From NCBI GenBank assembly GCA_041402045.1, contig JAWKSZ010000036.1:13004-77003 (forward strand): a stretch of DNA of 64,000 nucleotides, in the 5' to 3' direction. Below the pieces are notes generated by a model that saw only the letters and a program-made list of their open reading frames with translations, searched no databases and was not told the origin of the DNA. This DNA is from JAGQRJ01 sp041402045 (GTDB taxonomy: Bacteria; Planctomycetota; J058). The position numbers were made by a program, and so were the translations under genes. Positions 8,264-18,158 of this stretch are shown in pieces (position 1 is the first letter of the stretch; each line of letters opens with the position of its first letter).

Positions 8264-8659
8264 ATGACCTATCCCGGACCCGTGATCGGGCGTTGGAGGT
8301 CCACCTCGCTGATCACGATCACTCCACAGAAGTCGCTGGACGAAGCCCAGGAGCTCATGCACGAGGCCAGGATCCGGCACCTGCTGGTGGTCGAGGGCAA
8401 GGGCACGCTGGTGGGGATCCTCTCCAACCGCGACGTGACGGGGCACGGCGACCTGCAGGCCAAGGTCAAGGACGCCATGACCCCGCGCGCGGACATGCAC
8501 GTCACCGACGCCTACGACACGGTGCGCGCCGCGGCCGAGCTCATGTGCCGCGAGAAGATCAGCGCGGTCCCCGTGCTCAAGGGCGAGGCGCTGGCTGGGA
8601 TCGTGACCAGCGAGGACCTGCTGTGGGCCCTGCTCCAGGACGAGGCCCACGAGGGCTGA
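8264..8659 (+). CDS. CBS-pair domain protein
   Basis: 131-aa protein consisting essentially of two CBS motifs forming one Bateman module. The first repeat contains ARIRHLLVVEGKGTLVGILSNRD, the second REKISAVPVLKGEALAGIVTSEDLL. Such modules bind adenine nucleotides and act as energy or ligand sensors, but no effector domain is attached, so the partner is unknown. A GAAGGAG ribosome-binding site lies 8 nt before the ATG. It lies 64 nt downstream of sodX on the same strand and may be co-transcribed. Family assignment is secure; role unassigned. Confidence 0.9.
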   Translation: MTYPGPVIGRWRSTSLITITPQKSLDEAQELMHEARIRHLLVVEGKGTLVGILSNRDVTGHGDLQAKVKDAMTPRADMHVTDAYDTVRAAAELMCREKISAVPVLKGEALAGIVTSEDLLWALLQDEAHEG

Positions 8660-8735
8660 GCGGCTCGAGGCTCGCGCTGGGCACGGCACGCCGCAGGCCT
8701 GGGCCTCCCGCCCGCCGACTGAGCGGCGCGATCCG

Positions 8736-8887
8736 GCGGCGGGGAGCGCCACGTGCACGCAGGTCCCGTGGGGCTCCCCCGCCGTGACCCACAGCCGCCC
8801 GCCGTGCAGCTCCGCGCTTCGAATCCCCGGGCCGTCGTCACGGACCTGAACGTGGATCGCGCCCTCGCGCTGCGCGGCGCTGGGTAG
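8736..8887 (-). pseudogene. Remnant of a histidine kinase ATPase domain
   Basis: In the minus frame there is a recognisable HATPase_c tail: VQVRDDGPGI (the G1 box) is joined directly to AELHGGRLWV and HGTCVHVALPAA, which normally lie after the G2 box near the C-terminus. The intervening F box, G2 box and ATP lid are missing, and no start, H-box or N-terminal half remains. This looks like the decayed end of a sensor kinase gene with an internal deletion, left between the CBS gene and the tRNA. It is non-functional as read. Confidence 0.6.
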
Positions 8888-8900
8888 CCCCACACGCGCC

Positions 8901-8925
8901 GGAGCCCGCCACGAAGGCGGGCTCC
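8901..8925 (-). terminator. Hairpin downstream of tRNA-Lys
   Basis: Perfect 10-bp inverted repeat (GGAGCCCGCC / GGCGGGCTCC) with a 5-nt loop, 7 nt beyond the 3' end of the tRNA on the minus strand. There is no T-tract after it, so it may be an RNA 3'-processing stop or weak terminator rather than a classical intrinsic terminator. Confidence 0.6.
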
Positions 8926-8932
8926 GACGACA

Positions 8933-9005
8933 TGGGGGCACTGGGACTCGAACCCAGGACCAGCGGCTTAAAAGGCCGATGCTCTACCGACTGAGCTACA
9001 CCCCC
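8933..9005 (-). tRNA. tRNA-Lys (anticodon TTT)
   Basis: 73-nt cloverleaf on the minus strand: acceptor GGGGGTG pairing with TGCCCCC (two G-T pairs), D-arm GCTC/GAGC, anticodon loop CTTTTAA with anticodon TTT, T-arm CTGGG-TTCGAGT-CCCAG, discriminator A. One mismatch (position 27-43) is present in the anticodon stem. The 3' CCA is not encoded and must be added by CCA nucleotidyltransferase. No adjacent integrase or duplicated tRNA 3' end was seen, so there is no sign that it serves as an attachment site here. Confidence 0.96.
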
Positions 9006-9092
9006 GGTGGTTCGAAAATCATACGAGCCGATCCCGGCCCCGCCAGGGTGCGCTCGGAATGCTGCCCCGCGGGGGGCGGGTAGCATGCGGGC

Positions 9093-9842
9093 ATGAGCGA
9101 CTCCCGCACCTGGACCCTCGGCCCCGACGTCACCCGGCTGGTCGTGCTCGGCGACCCCCACGGCGACATCGTGGGGCTGGACGAGGTGCTCCAGCGCGAG
9201 GCCGGCCCGCACACCGCCTTCGTGTCGGTCGGCGACAACGTGGGCTACGCCGACGGCCGCCTGTCCTCGGAGCTGGTCGCCATGCTCGAGGCGCAGGGGA
9301 TCCCCAGCGTGCGCGGGAACCACGAGGCCTGGGTCGAGGACGGCACGCTGCGCCTGGTCAGCGACGGACCGCCCGGGCTGACCCCCGAAGCGGCAGCGTG
9401 GGTCGCCGCGCTGCCCCGGCGGCTGAAGGTCCAGGCGCCAGCGCTCCCGGGTCTCGAGGTGTCGGTGGTCCACGCGGTCGGCGAGTGGAGCTACGTAAAC
9501 GTGAAGAACGCGCGGAACCTGCTGGACGTCGAGGGGACTCAGCTCGTGTTCTGCGGCCACACCCACCGCCCGGCGATCTACACCCTCGACCGCGCGGGCA
9601 AGGTCGCCTCCCGCCGGTTCGAGCCCACCCGCAAGACGCCCATGGTCGCGGAGCTCGACCCCGCGACCCGCTACGTGGTGGACGCGGGCTCCCTCGCGCG
9701 GCCCAGCCGGATCCGAGGTGGCATGGCGCCAGAGCGCTCGACCTACGCCGTGCTGGACCTGGTCGCCCGGCGGGTGTCCTTGTGCGCGCTGGACAAGACC
9801 CCGCGGATCCAGGCCATGTTCGCGCGCATGTTCGACGTGTAG
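9093..9842 (+). CDS. Calcineurin-like metallophosphoesterase
   Basis: 249-aa two-metal phosphoesterase. Motifs in order: DPHGD near residue 22 (normally DxHG), GDNVGYADG (GDxx), GNHEAW (GNHE), a His in the SVVHAVGEW strand, and GHTHRP (GHxH). This set is complete for catalysis. It is cytoplasmic, with no signal peptide. The GDNVGY and GHTHRP context resembles the YfcE/DiaA-like bacterial phosphodiesterases and is also shared by the tandem pair at 25.5-27.0 kb, so this genome has at least three paralogues in 18 kb. ATG at 9093 is the only sensible start. Substrate unknown. Confidence 0.9.
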   Translation: MSDSRTWTLGPDVTRLVVLGDPHGDIVGLDEVLQREAGPHTAFVSVGDNVGYADGRLSSELVAMLEAQGIPSVRGNHEAWVEDGTLRLVSDGPPGLTPEAAAWVAALPRRLKVQAPALPGLEVSVVHAVGEWSYVNVKNARNLLDVEGTQLVFCGHTHRPAIYTLDRAGKVASRRFEPTRKTPMVAELDPATRYVVDAGSLARPSRIRGGMAPERSTYAVLDLVARRVSLCALDKTPRIQAMFARMFDV

Positions 9843-9906
9843 CCCGAGGCCGCCCCGCGACCCCTTCGCGCGCGGTGGGCCCCAGGGACCGGGGTATCAT
9901 TCGCCC

Positions 9907-12540
9907 ATGCGTCGACGTCGTCGCAAAGAGGAGAAGCGCTCCACCAAGCGCGTGCGGCCGCCTGAGGCCCACGCGACGGAAGAGGCTGCGGTCTCGCCCC
10001 GGCTGCGGGCGCGGCTGGAGGAGCTAACGCTGGCGGTCGCCAAGGACCCCAAGGACTGCCGGCTGCGCGACCGACGCTCGGCCCTGCGCCTCGAGCTCGG
10101 CGACCCCCAGGGCGCCCTCGACGACGTGCGCGCCTGGCTCGAGCTCTCGCCTCAGGACGCGGCGGCGCACCACCGCCGCGGCGACGTGCTCCTCGCCCAG
10201 GGGGACGAGGCCGGGGCCCACGACGCCTTCGCGCGCGCGGTCGCCCTCGACCCGACCGGCGCGCACTACCACGTCTCCCTCGGCCGCCTGCGCGCGCGCA
10301 TGGGCGACCTCCGCGGCGGGTTGACCGAGCTCGACCGCGCGGTGGGGATCGAGGGCGAGGGCGCCGCGCCCCAGGCCCAGACCCTCGTCCACCGCGCGCG
10401 GCTGCGCATGAGCCTGGGCGACGGCGACGCCGCGCTGGAGGACCTCGACGCCGCGCTCGGCGCGAACGAGGACCCGCGGATCAAGGTGATCGTGCTCACC
10501 ACGCGGGCCGAGCTCCGCCGCCGGCGCGGGGAGTTCGAGGCCGCGGTCGAGGACCTGACGCAGGCCCTGGACACCGAGCCCGAGCGCGCCGACCTGCGCA
10601 CCCGGCGCGCGGTCGCCCGCCGGGAAGGCGGCGACACCCTCGGCGCGCGGGCCGACCTGGACCGGGCCCTGGCCCTCGACCCCGACCACGGCGCGGCGCT
10701 GCTCGAGCGCGGGCGGCTGCGGCGCCAGGCCAGCGACCACCGCGAGGCCCAGCGCGACCTCGTGCGCGCGGCGGCCGTCGACCCCAGCCTGCGGGTCAGC
10801 TCGCTGGTGGCCCGCGCCGGGAGCTACCGCGAGCAGGGGCAGCACGGCGAGGCCGCGGCCTGCCTGGACGAAGCCTTGGTCCTCGCCCCCGACAACGCCG
10901 AAGCCCTGCGCGAGCGCGGCCTGCTGCGCATGGTCACTGCGGACCCCTCCGGCGCCCTGAGCGACTTCGAGCGCGCGGTGACCCGCGACCCCGACGACTT
11001 CCGCTCGCGGATCGAGCGCGGGGTGGCCCGCTGGCGCACCGGCGACCGTCGGGGCGCGCTCAGCGACCTCGACCGCGCGGTGACCCTCGGCGCGCAACAG
11101 GCGGAGGCCTGGGTCGCCCGCGCCAGCGTGCGCTACGAGGCGGGCCGGCTGGAGGAAGCCGCCCAGGACCTCGACCGCGCGGTGAGCCTCGACCCCCAGA
11201 ACCCGGCCGCCTTGATCGGGCGGGCCAAGGTGCACCGCGCCCGGGGCGACCTCAAAGGCGCCCAGGACGACCTGGACCAGGCGATCGCCCTCGACCCCGA
11301 CTCCGCCGAGGCCTACTTCGTGCGCGGGATCTCCCGCGAAGAGGACGGCGACCTCGAGGGCGCCCTCGCCGACTTCAACGCGGCCACCGAGCGCGACCCC
11401 GAGAGCTCGCTGGCGCTGACCGCCCGCGGCCGGCGGCTGTGGGCCAAGGGCGACGTGCGCAGCGCCGCCAGCGACCTGGAGCGTGCGGCCTACATTGCTC
11501 CCTACGACCCGCACCCGCGAGCGGCCCTGGGGGCGCTGTGCTGCGAGACCGGGGACTTCACCCGGGCCGTGGTCGAACTGACCCGCGTGCTCGAGCTCGA
11601 CCCCGACGACCCCGTGACCCTCTACCGCCGGGCCCAGGCCCTGCTCGAGCTGAACGAGCTGGGCCACGCCCTCGACGACCTGGACCGCGCGATCGCCCTC
11701 GCCCCCGACGACGCCGACGCGCGCATGCTCCGCGCCGAGGTCTTGTTCGAGGACGGGCACTTCCTGGAGTCGCTCAAGGACTACACGCGAATCGTGGAGC
11801 TCGACCCCAAGGACGCCCCCGCGCGCTACGGCCGCGGCTGGACCCTGCTCGAGCTGGGCAAGTCCGAGGAGGCCCTCGCGGACTTCGAGTCGGTGCTCGA
11901 GCGCATGCCCGACGACCCCCGGGCCCTGGTCGGGCGCGGCTGGGCGCGGTTCCACAACGCGGACCTCGAGGGCGCGATCGAGGACTTCACCACGGCGATC
12001 GCCAAGGATCCCTACTACGCCGAGGCCTACGTGTTCCGTGGGCGGGTGCACCTCGAGCTCGGCGCCGAGGAGCAGGCGCGGCGCGAGTTCGACGCGGCGA
12101 TCTCGCTGGACCAGGACGATCCGGGCGCCCACGGCGGCCGCGGGTTCGCCTACCTCCAGCTCGGCGAACCCGCGCGGGCGCTCAGCGACTTCTCCCGCGC
12201 CGTGGCCCTCGACCCCGAGGACACCGACGCCCTGGTCGGCCGCGGCGAGGCCTACTTCGAGCTGGGCGACATGGAGAGCGCGGCCGCCGACTTCGAGGCC
12301 GCCCTCGCCCTCGACCCCGAGAACGCCATGGGCCACGTCGGCCGGGCGGGGGTGTTCCTGTTCCGCAACGAGCCGCAGCGCGCGATCGAGGCCTGCGAGC
12401 GCGCGCTCGCCCTCGACGATCAGCTCGGCCCCGCGTTCCTGCGCCGCTCCCAGGCCCACCGCGCCATGGGCAACCCGGTCCAGGCCGACGAGGACCTGGA
12501 CCGCGCCCGCGAGCTCGGCGTCGACCTCGACGACGACTAG
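9907..12540 (+). CDS. Long tetratricopeptide-repeat protein
   Basis: 877-aa protein made almost entirely of about 24 consecutive 34-residue TPR units after a strongly basic N-terminus (MRRRRRKEEKRSTKR). Each unit has the A/G-x-x-D-LDRA-ALDP pattern, e.g. DLDRAVSLDPQNP. No signal peptide or membrane segment is seen, so it is likely cytoplasmic, possibly nucleic-acid or membrane-surface associated through the Arg/Lys tail. Such superhelical scaffolds mediate protein-protein interactions; the partner is unknown. The start at 9907 was chosen because the upstream part of the open frame overlaps the phosphoesterase gene and has no TPR character. It is followed immediately (first base after the TAG) by a dispersed structured repeat that may end transcription. 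Confidence 0.88.
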   Translation: MRRRRRKEEKRSTKRVRPPEAHATEEAAVSPRLRARLEELTLAVAKDPKDCRLRDRRSALRLELGDPQGALDDVRAWLELSPQDAAAHHRRGDVLLAQGDEAGAHDAFARAVALDPTGAHYHVSLGRLRARMGDLRGGLTELDRAVGIEGEGAAPQAQTLVHRARLRMSLGDGDAALEDLDAALGANEDPRIKVIVLTTRAELRRRRGEFEAAVEDLTQALDTEPERADLRTRRAVARREGGDTLGARADLDRALALDPDHGAALLERGRLRRQASDHREAQRDLVRAAAVDPSLRVSSLVARAGSYREQGQHGEAAACLDEALVLAPDNAEALRERGLLRMVTADPSGALSDFERAVTRDPDDFRSRIERGVARWRTGDRRGALSDLDRAVTLGAQQAEAWVARASVRYEAGRLEEAAQDLDRAVSLDPQNPAALIGRAKVHRARGDLKGAQDDLDQAIALDPDSAEAYFVRGISREEDGDLEGALADFNAATERDPESSLALTARGRRLWAKGDVRSAASDLERAAYIAPYDPHPRAALGALCCETGDFTRAVVELTRVLELDPDDPVTLYRRAQALLELNELGHALDDLDRAIALAPDDADARMLRAEVLFEDGHFLESLKDYTRIVELDPKDAPARYGRGWTLLELGKSEEALADFESVLERMPDDPRALVGRGWARFHNADLEGAIEDFTTAIAKDPYYAEAYVFRGRVHLELGAEEQARREFDAAISLDQDDPGAHGGRGFAYLQLGEPARALSDFSRAVALDPEDTDALVGRGEAYFELGDMESAAADFEAALALDPENAMGHVGRAGVFLFRNEPQRAIEACERALALDDQLGPAFLRRSQAHRAMGNPVQADEDLDRARELGVDLDDD

Positions 12541-12614
12541 TTTCATGGGGGGTCTGTCCCAGACCCCCTCGGGGTCGGGGCAAAGCCCCTCTCCCTCACC
12601 CCCAAGGGGCTCGC
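12541..12614 (+). repeat. Dispersed structured intergenic repeat, copy 1
   Basis: Begins directly after the TAG of the TPR gene. Its first 31 bases are identical to those at 63927-63957 and similarity continues for the full 74 nt. It folds into a perfect 9-bp hairpin (12548-12556 with 12560-12568, 3-nt loop), then a GGGGC-AAA-GCCCC hairpin and a CCCC/GGGG pair. Position 3' of genes on the + strand suggests it acts as a transcription terminator or mRNA-stabilising element. Confidence 0.8.
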
Positions 12615-12660
12615 CGCCGGCTTCGCCGGCGGCTGCGCGCTCGCGGCTTCGCCGCTCGCG

Positions 12661-12935
12661 GGGCGCTTCGCCGCTCGACCCGACTCGCCTCGCCGCGCCC
12701 GTGCGTCGCTTCGCCGCCGCTCACCTCGCCGCGCCCGTGCGTCGCTTCGCCGCTCACCTCGCCGCGCCCGTGCGTCGCTTCGCTCGCTCGACCCGACTCG
12801 CCTCGCCGCGCCTGTGCGTCGCTTCGCCGCTCACCTCGCCGCGCCCGTGCGTCGCTTCGCCGCTCGACCCGACGCGCCTCGCGCGCCCGTGCGTCGCTTC
12901 GCCGCTCGACCCGACTCGCCTCGCCACGCGGCTTC
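12661..12935. repeat. GC-rich minisatellite array
   Basis: At least six imperfect copies of a core CGCGCCCGTGCGTCGCTTCG separated by alternating CCGCTCACCTCGC or CCGCTCGACCCGACTCGCCT segments, giving irregular periods of about 31-48 bp. Upstream lie short palindromes around CGGCTTCGCCG. No open frame here reads as a real protein; long frames in both directions are composition artefacts. The array lies between the dispersed repeat and the STAS gene and fills much of the 734-bp intergenic space; the rest (12936-13274) shows nothing recognisable. Confidence 0.8.
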
Positions 12936-13274
12936 GCCGCTCGCCCGGCGTCCTGCGCACGCGCGTCCCGAGCCACGCGCGCTCTCCCACCGCGTGGGTC
13001 TCCTCCCCACGGAGGTCCGCCAGCAGCTCAGCGGAGTGTCCGTGTCCCAGCGTCGGACCCGGCGTGTCCGTCCAGGGACCCTTCCGTGTCTTCCGTGTTC
13101 CTCTCCTTGTCTCGCCGCGACGAGGCCGCCGAGCGGAGCAGGCACCCCAGCGCGCCCAGGGTTCGAATCGAAACTCCCGCGCGAAGTCGCTCCTGAGAGT
13201 GCAATCGACCCCGCAGAGGCGTTTTGCCTCCGCCGATCGTTGAATCGGGCGATTGAGAACGCTCGACTAAGGTC

Positions 13275-14324
13275 ATGTCGATCACCCTCTTGCCCGCGGA
13301 CGGACCCGTCGCCGTCGTCTTGCTCCAGGGCGAGATCACGGCCGCGGAGTTCGACCCGGCGGCGGCGATCCAACACCTGATCGACCATGAGCGCGTGCAG
13401 ATCGTACTCGACTGTGGCGGCCTGACCCATGTCGACGACGAGGCGGTCGGGGGGCTGCTCGAGCACCTCCCCTTGATCCGCGAGCATGGCGGCGACCTGC
13501 GCGCCTGCGCCCTGCCGAGCCTGCTCCAGGGCGCCCTGATCACCGCCCTGCGCGAGGCGGGGGTCGAGACCTTCGGGAGCCGCGCCTCAGCGGTCGCGAG
13601 CTTCGCCCGGCGCCGCCGACCGCGGCTCACGGCCCACCAGGTCGGGGGCCCCCGGGGGATCGTGGTGATCGCGCTGCGGGGAGTGGCCGACGCCCCCAGC
13701 GACAGCGTGAAGGCGCTGTCCCTGATCCTCGACCGCATGCTCAGCGCCGAGCAGATCGTGCTCGACGCCCGCGAGGTCACCAGCCTCAAGGACGAGACGT
13801 TCCTGGGGAGCCTTCTGCTCCTGGACTTCCGCTTCGCGGCCACCGGGGGCAGCCTGCGGATCGTCGCGCCGCGGGAGCTCCAGGTCCCCGGGCTCGTGCC
13901 CGGCGCTGACGCGCTGCTCGCGAGCTACGCCACCCTCGACGCGGCCCTGGTCGGGCGCCCGCTCCCCGAGGTGACCGCCCGCGGGGAGGTGCAGGTCCTC
14001 CACCGCGAGGGCGTGCACGAGCTGCGGCTCCTGGGTCGCCTGGGCTCGCGCGAGCGCTGCGCGGAGCTGTTCGGAGCGCTGGAGCAGTTGAGGGCCGACC
14101 GGGTCGCGCCGCTCCTGCTGGACGGGGCAGAGCTGACCGACCTCCCGCGGGCAGCACGCCACGCCCTCGGCGTGCAGCTGCGGGGCCTGAGCGTGCGCGG
14201 CGCCAAGGTGGCCGTGGTGCCCGAGGGAGCCTGGTTCCTCCCGCCGACCGCGCTCAGCTCGGGACCGCGGGTCCACCGCTTCGAGGGGCGCCAGGCGGCG
14301 CTGGCCTGGCTCCGCCAGCGCTGA
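13275..14324 (+). CDS. Triple STAS-like domain protein
   Basis: 349-aa cytoplasmic protein that reads as three successive STAS (anti-sigma-factor-antagonist) like units: about residues 1-110 (VQIVLDCGGLTHVDDEAVGGLLE), 118-225 (EQIVLDAREVTSLKDETFLGSLLL) and 235-349 (VAPLLLDGAELTDLPRAARHALG). Each has the strand-D-loop-helix signature around the usual phosphorylatable Ser/Thr, but that position is D/DE, KDE or LPR here, so switching by phosphorylation of the canonical Ser is doubtful. STAS proteins take part in partner-switching or stressosome-type regulation. It is convergent with the kinase gene at 14328, stop codons 3 nt apart. Confidence 0.75.
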   Translation: MSITLLPADGPVAVVLLQGEITAAEFDPAAAIQHLIDHERVQIVLDCGGLTHVDDEAVGGLLEHLPLIREHGGDLRACALPSLLQGALITALREAGVETFGSRASAVASFARRRRPRLTAHQVGGPRGIVVIALRGVADAPSDSVKALSLILDRMLSAEQIVLDAREVTSLKDETFLGSLLLLDFRFAATGGSLRIVAPRELQVPGLVPGADALLASYATLDAALVGRPLPEVTARGEVQVLHREGVHELRLLGRLGSRERCAELFGALEQLRADRVAPLLLDGAELTDLPRAARHALGVQLRGLSVRGAKVAVVPEGAWFLPPTALSSGPRVHRFEGRQAALAWLRQR

Positions 14325-14327
14325 GGC

Positions 14328-16700
14328 TCAGTCGCCGATCCGGCGCAGGCTGAAGCGATCGCGGCCAAAGGAGCGCGCGCGGCCGCCGATCTGCGGCGCC
14401 TCGACCACGCGATACACCCGCTCCTGCTCCCACAGCTGCTCCAGGGTGAGGTCCAGCGGGCGACCCGCGCGGTAGCGCAACGCCCCCGACTGCTGCGTGC
14501 GCGAGACCAGGTCGAACTCGAGCTCGCGGTTCTCCTCCAGCCCGACGGGGGACCAGCGCTGCGCCTGCTTGCGCCGCTCGGCCTCGCCCTCGTAGTTCAG
14601 CAGGAGCTCGTCCTCGTCCAGGGTCGGCTGGGGCACGCAGGTGAGCTCCACGTCCGGGGTGGCCAGGGAAGGCCCCGCGGTCAGGTCGCGTCGCTGGCCA
14701 CCGGCCGCGAGGAAGGCCAGCCGCGGGCGCTCGAACGTCCACTTCGGCGGGGGCTGCAAGGCGCTGGGCATGACCGCCCAGAGCTGCCCCAACAGGGCGC
14801 GCATGAGCCCCGGCTCGTCGAGCAGGCTGATCCGGTGCCGGCGCGCGGCCAGCAGGTCCAGGCCCTCCAGGATCCGCGCCTGGATCTCCCGAGTGCCCTC
14901 CACCTGCGTCACCTCGCCGGTGAGCTGGTCCACGCAGAAGCTGAAGCTCTGCCCCTGCGCCCGGAGGAAGGGGTGCTCGGGGTCGGGCTCTCGGAGCGAG
15001 TCGAAGCGCATGGGCTCGAACCCGGGGGCGTCCCCGACGAGGGCGCCTTCGAGCTCCCAACGCACGGTCAGCTCCTCCAGGGTCGCGGCGATCCGCGCGG
15101 TGCGACCTTCGAGCTCGACCGTGCGCAAGCGCAGGTCGAAGCTGAGCTCGAGCTCCATGTCCGTGACCTGGTCCTGCCACAGCGCGAACTCGCTCTCGCT
15201 GCTCAACGCCAGGCGGTAGAGCCCGAGCTCCCCGGGCGCCAGGGCCAAGGGGTAGCTGCGGTCGGGGACGGGGGCCGCCTCCGGCGCGGTCGGGGGCGGC
15301 TCGGGCGCCGCGTCGGCGACGGCGGGGGGGGCCACGGGATCCGGCTCGCCGCGCTGACCCCACCACCCCAGGCCGACGCCGCCGGCGAACAGCGCGAACA
15401 CGAGCAGCGCGTAGACGTTGCGCTGGCTGGTCGAGACCTTGGGCTGCGGACCGGTCTCCGGCTCGGGGGTCTCGCCGTGGAGGAAGCGCCCCAGCGCGGC
15501 CTCGAGCTCTCGCGCGGACATGCGCGCCTCAGGGTCCTTGGCCAGGAGCTGCGAGCAGAGCTCAGCGAGCTCGTCGGGGACGTGCTCGGCCAGCTCGCGG
15601 GGGTCGACGGGCTCCGCGGTCGCGACCAGCGCGATCAGGTCCATGGCCCCCTCGGCGCTGAAGGGCACACAGCCGGTGAGCATGCGATAGAGCAGCACGC
15701 CCAGGGAGTAGACGTCGGAGCGCGGCCCGATCAGGGCCCGCTCGCCCAGCCCCTGCTCAGGAGACATGTAGGCTGGGGTCCCGAGCAGGTCGCCCGAGAG
15801 CGTGAGGGTCTCGGCGCCGATCAACTTCGCGATCCCCAGGTCGACGAGCTTGGGGTTCCCCTTGTCGTCGAACAGCACGTTGGCGGGCTTGATGTCCCGG
15901 TGCAGCACCCCCTGGTCGTGGGCGTGGGCCAGGCCGCGCGCGAGATCGCGCGCGATCCGCGCCGCGGTCCGGGGCTCGAGCACGCGCTCCTCGCGCAGCC
16001 GCTGGCTGAGGTCCCCCCCCGAGGCGAACTCCATGACGAACCACGGGCGCCCCTGGTGCGCGCCGCGGTCGAGGACCGGGACCAGGTTCGGGTGGTCCAG
16101 GCGCCGCTGGGCCTCGTATTCCCGGTGGAAGCGCGCCTTGAGGTCGGGGTCGGCGTCGAGGCGGAAGGTCTTGAGCGCCACGACCTGACCCGTGGCGCTG
16201 TGCTGCGCGCGGAACACGAGGCCCATGCCGCCGATCCCGACGCGCTCCAGGAGCCGATACGGACCGACGAGGACGCCCTCCACCCAGGGGTCCCCCGCGA
16301 TCTCTCCCGAGGAGTGGACGCGGGCGTCGTGTCGCACCGGCTCCAGGCCATAGGCCACCGTACGGTCATCCGGTCCGGCGCGGTCCGGGCCCGCCACCGG
16401 CACCCGGCTCGCGACCTCCCGCAGCACGAGCCGGGCCTCCTCCAGCGACAGGCGCCCGCCCAGGACCAACGCCCGGGCCAACGTCCGCCCGCTCCCTTGG
16501 CGACAGGCGCTGAGGGCGGCGATCAGCCCCTCGAGATCGAGCATGCGCCGCTCGTGCAGGAAGCGCGCGAGGCCGGTGTCGAACCCCGGGCGGTCGATCA
16601 GGTCCAGGGGCGCCTGCCCGGGGGGCGCCAGCACCTCGTCGAAGGGGGTCGTGCCTTGGCGCGCGCGCGGAGGAGGGGTGGACGAATACGAGTCGCTCAT
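14328..16700 (-). CDS. Transmembrane Ser/Thr protein kinase with large extracytoplasmic domain
   Basis: 790-aa Hanks-type kinase. Residues about 35-100 form a helical N-terminal module (LARFLHERRMLDLEGLIAAL...LARALVLGGRLSLEEARLVL) that is also found in the TPR protein at 30100. The kinase domain (about 145-410) has VGIGGMGLVFRA, VALKTFR, HRDIKPANVLFDD, DLG in place of DFG (KLVDLGIAKL), and GTPAYMSPEQ. One membrane helix follows near residues 430-450, then a Pro/Ala-rich linker and about 310 beta-rich extracytoplasmic residues with no recognised fold. The gene lies 22 bp downstream of the sigma-54 activator gene on the same strand, so the two probably form an operon linking phosphorylation to transcription. 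Start ATG at 16700. Confidence 0.92.
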   Translation of the reverse strand: MSDSYSSTPPPRARQGTTPFDEVLAPPGQAPLDLIDRPGFDTGLARFLHERRMLDLEGLIAALSACRQGSGRTLARALVLGGRLSLEEARLVLREVASRVPVAGPDRAGPDDRTVAYGLEPVRHDARVHSSGEIAGDPWVEGVLVGPYRLLERVGIGGMGLVFRAQHSATGQVVALKTFRLDADPDLKARFHREYEAQRRLDHPNLVPVLDRGAHQGRPWFVMEFASGGDLSQRLREERVLEPRTAARIARDLARGLAHAHDQGVLHRDIKPANVLFDDKGNPKLVDLGIAKLIGAETLTLSGDLLGTPAYMSPEQGLGERALIGPRSDVYSLGVLLYRMLTGCVPFSAEGAMDLIALVATAEPVDPRELAEHVPDELAELCSQLLAKDPEARMSARELEAALGRFLHGETPEPETGPQPKVSTSQRNVYALLVFALFAGGVGLGWWGQRGEPDPVAPPAVADAAPEPPPTAPEAAPVPDRSYPLALAPGELGLYRLALSSESEFALWQDQVTDMELELSFDLRLRTVELEGRTARIAATLEELTVRWELEGALVGDAPGFEPMRFDSLREPDPEHPFLRAQGQSFSFCVDQLTGEVTQVEGTREIQARILEGLDLLAARRHRISLLDEPGLMRALLGQLWAVMPSALQPPPKWTFERPRLAFLAAGGQRRDLTAGPSLATPDVELTCVPQPTLDEDELLLNYEGEAERRKQAQRWSPVGLEENRELEFDLVSRTQQSGALRYRAGRPLDLTLEQLWEQERVYRVVEAPQIGGRARSFGRDRFSLRRIGD

Positions 16701-16722
16701 GAGCTGGACGGCAGGGGGGCCC

Positions 16723-18093
<1,371 letters not shown>

Positions 18094-18158
18094 GGCCCGA
18101 TCATAGCGCGCAGGTGCTGTGGATCCCCGCGTCATGGCGCATTGCAACGCCCCCGGAT

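Noticed and set aside
8933..9005. tRNA as integration site of a mobile island
   Set aside because: No integrase gene and no repeated tRNA 3' end found in the neighbourhood.
9907..12540. Large open frames in the opposite and alternative frames over the TPR gene and other genes
   Set aside because: High G+C sequence keeps several frames open; these frames lack protein-like composition, starts and motifs.
12661..12935. CRISPR array
   Set aside because: Repeats are imperfect, periods are irregular, spacers themselves repeat, and no cas gene is present.
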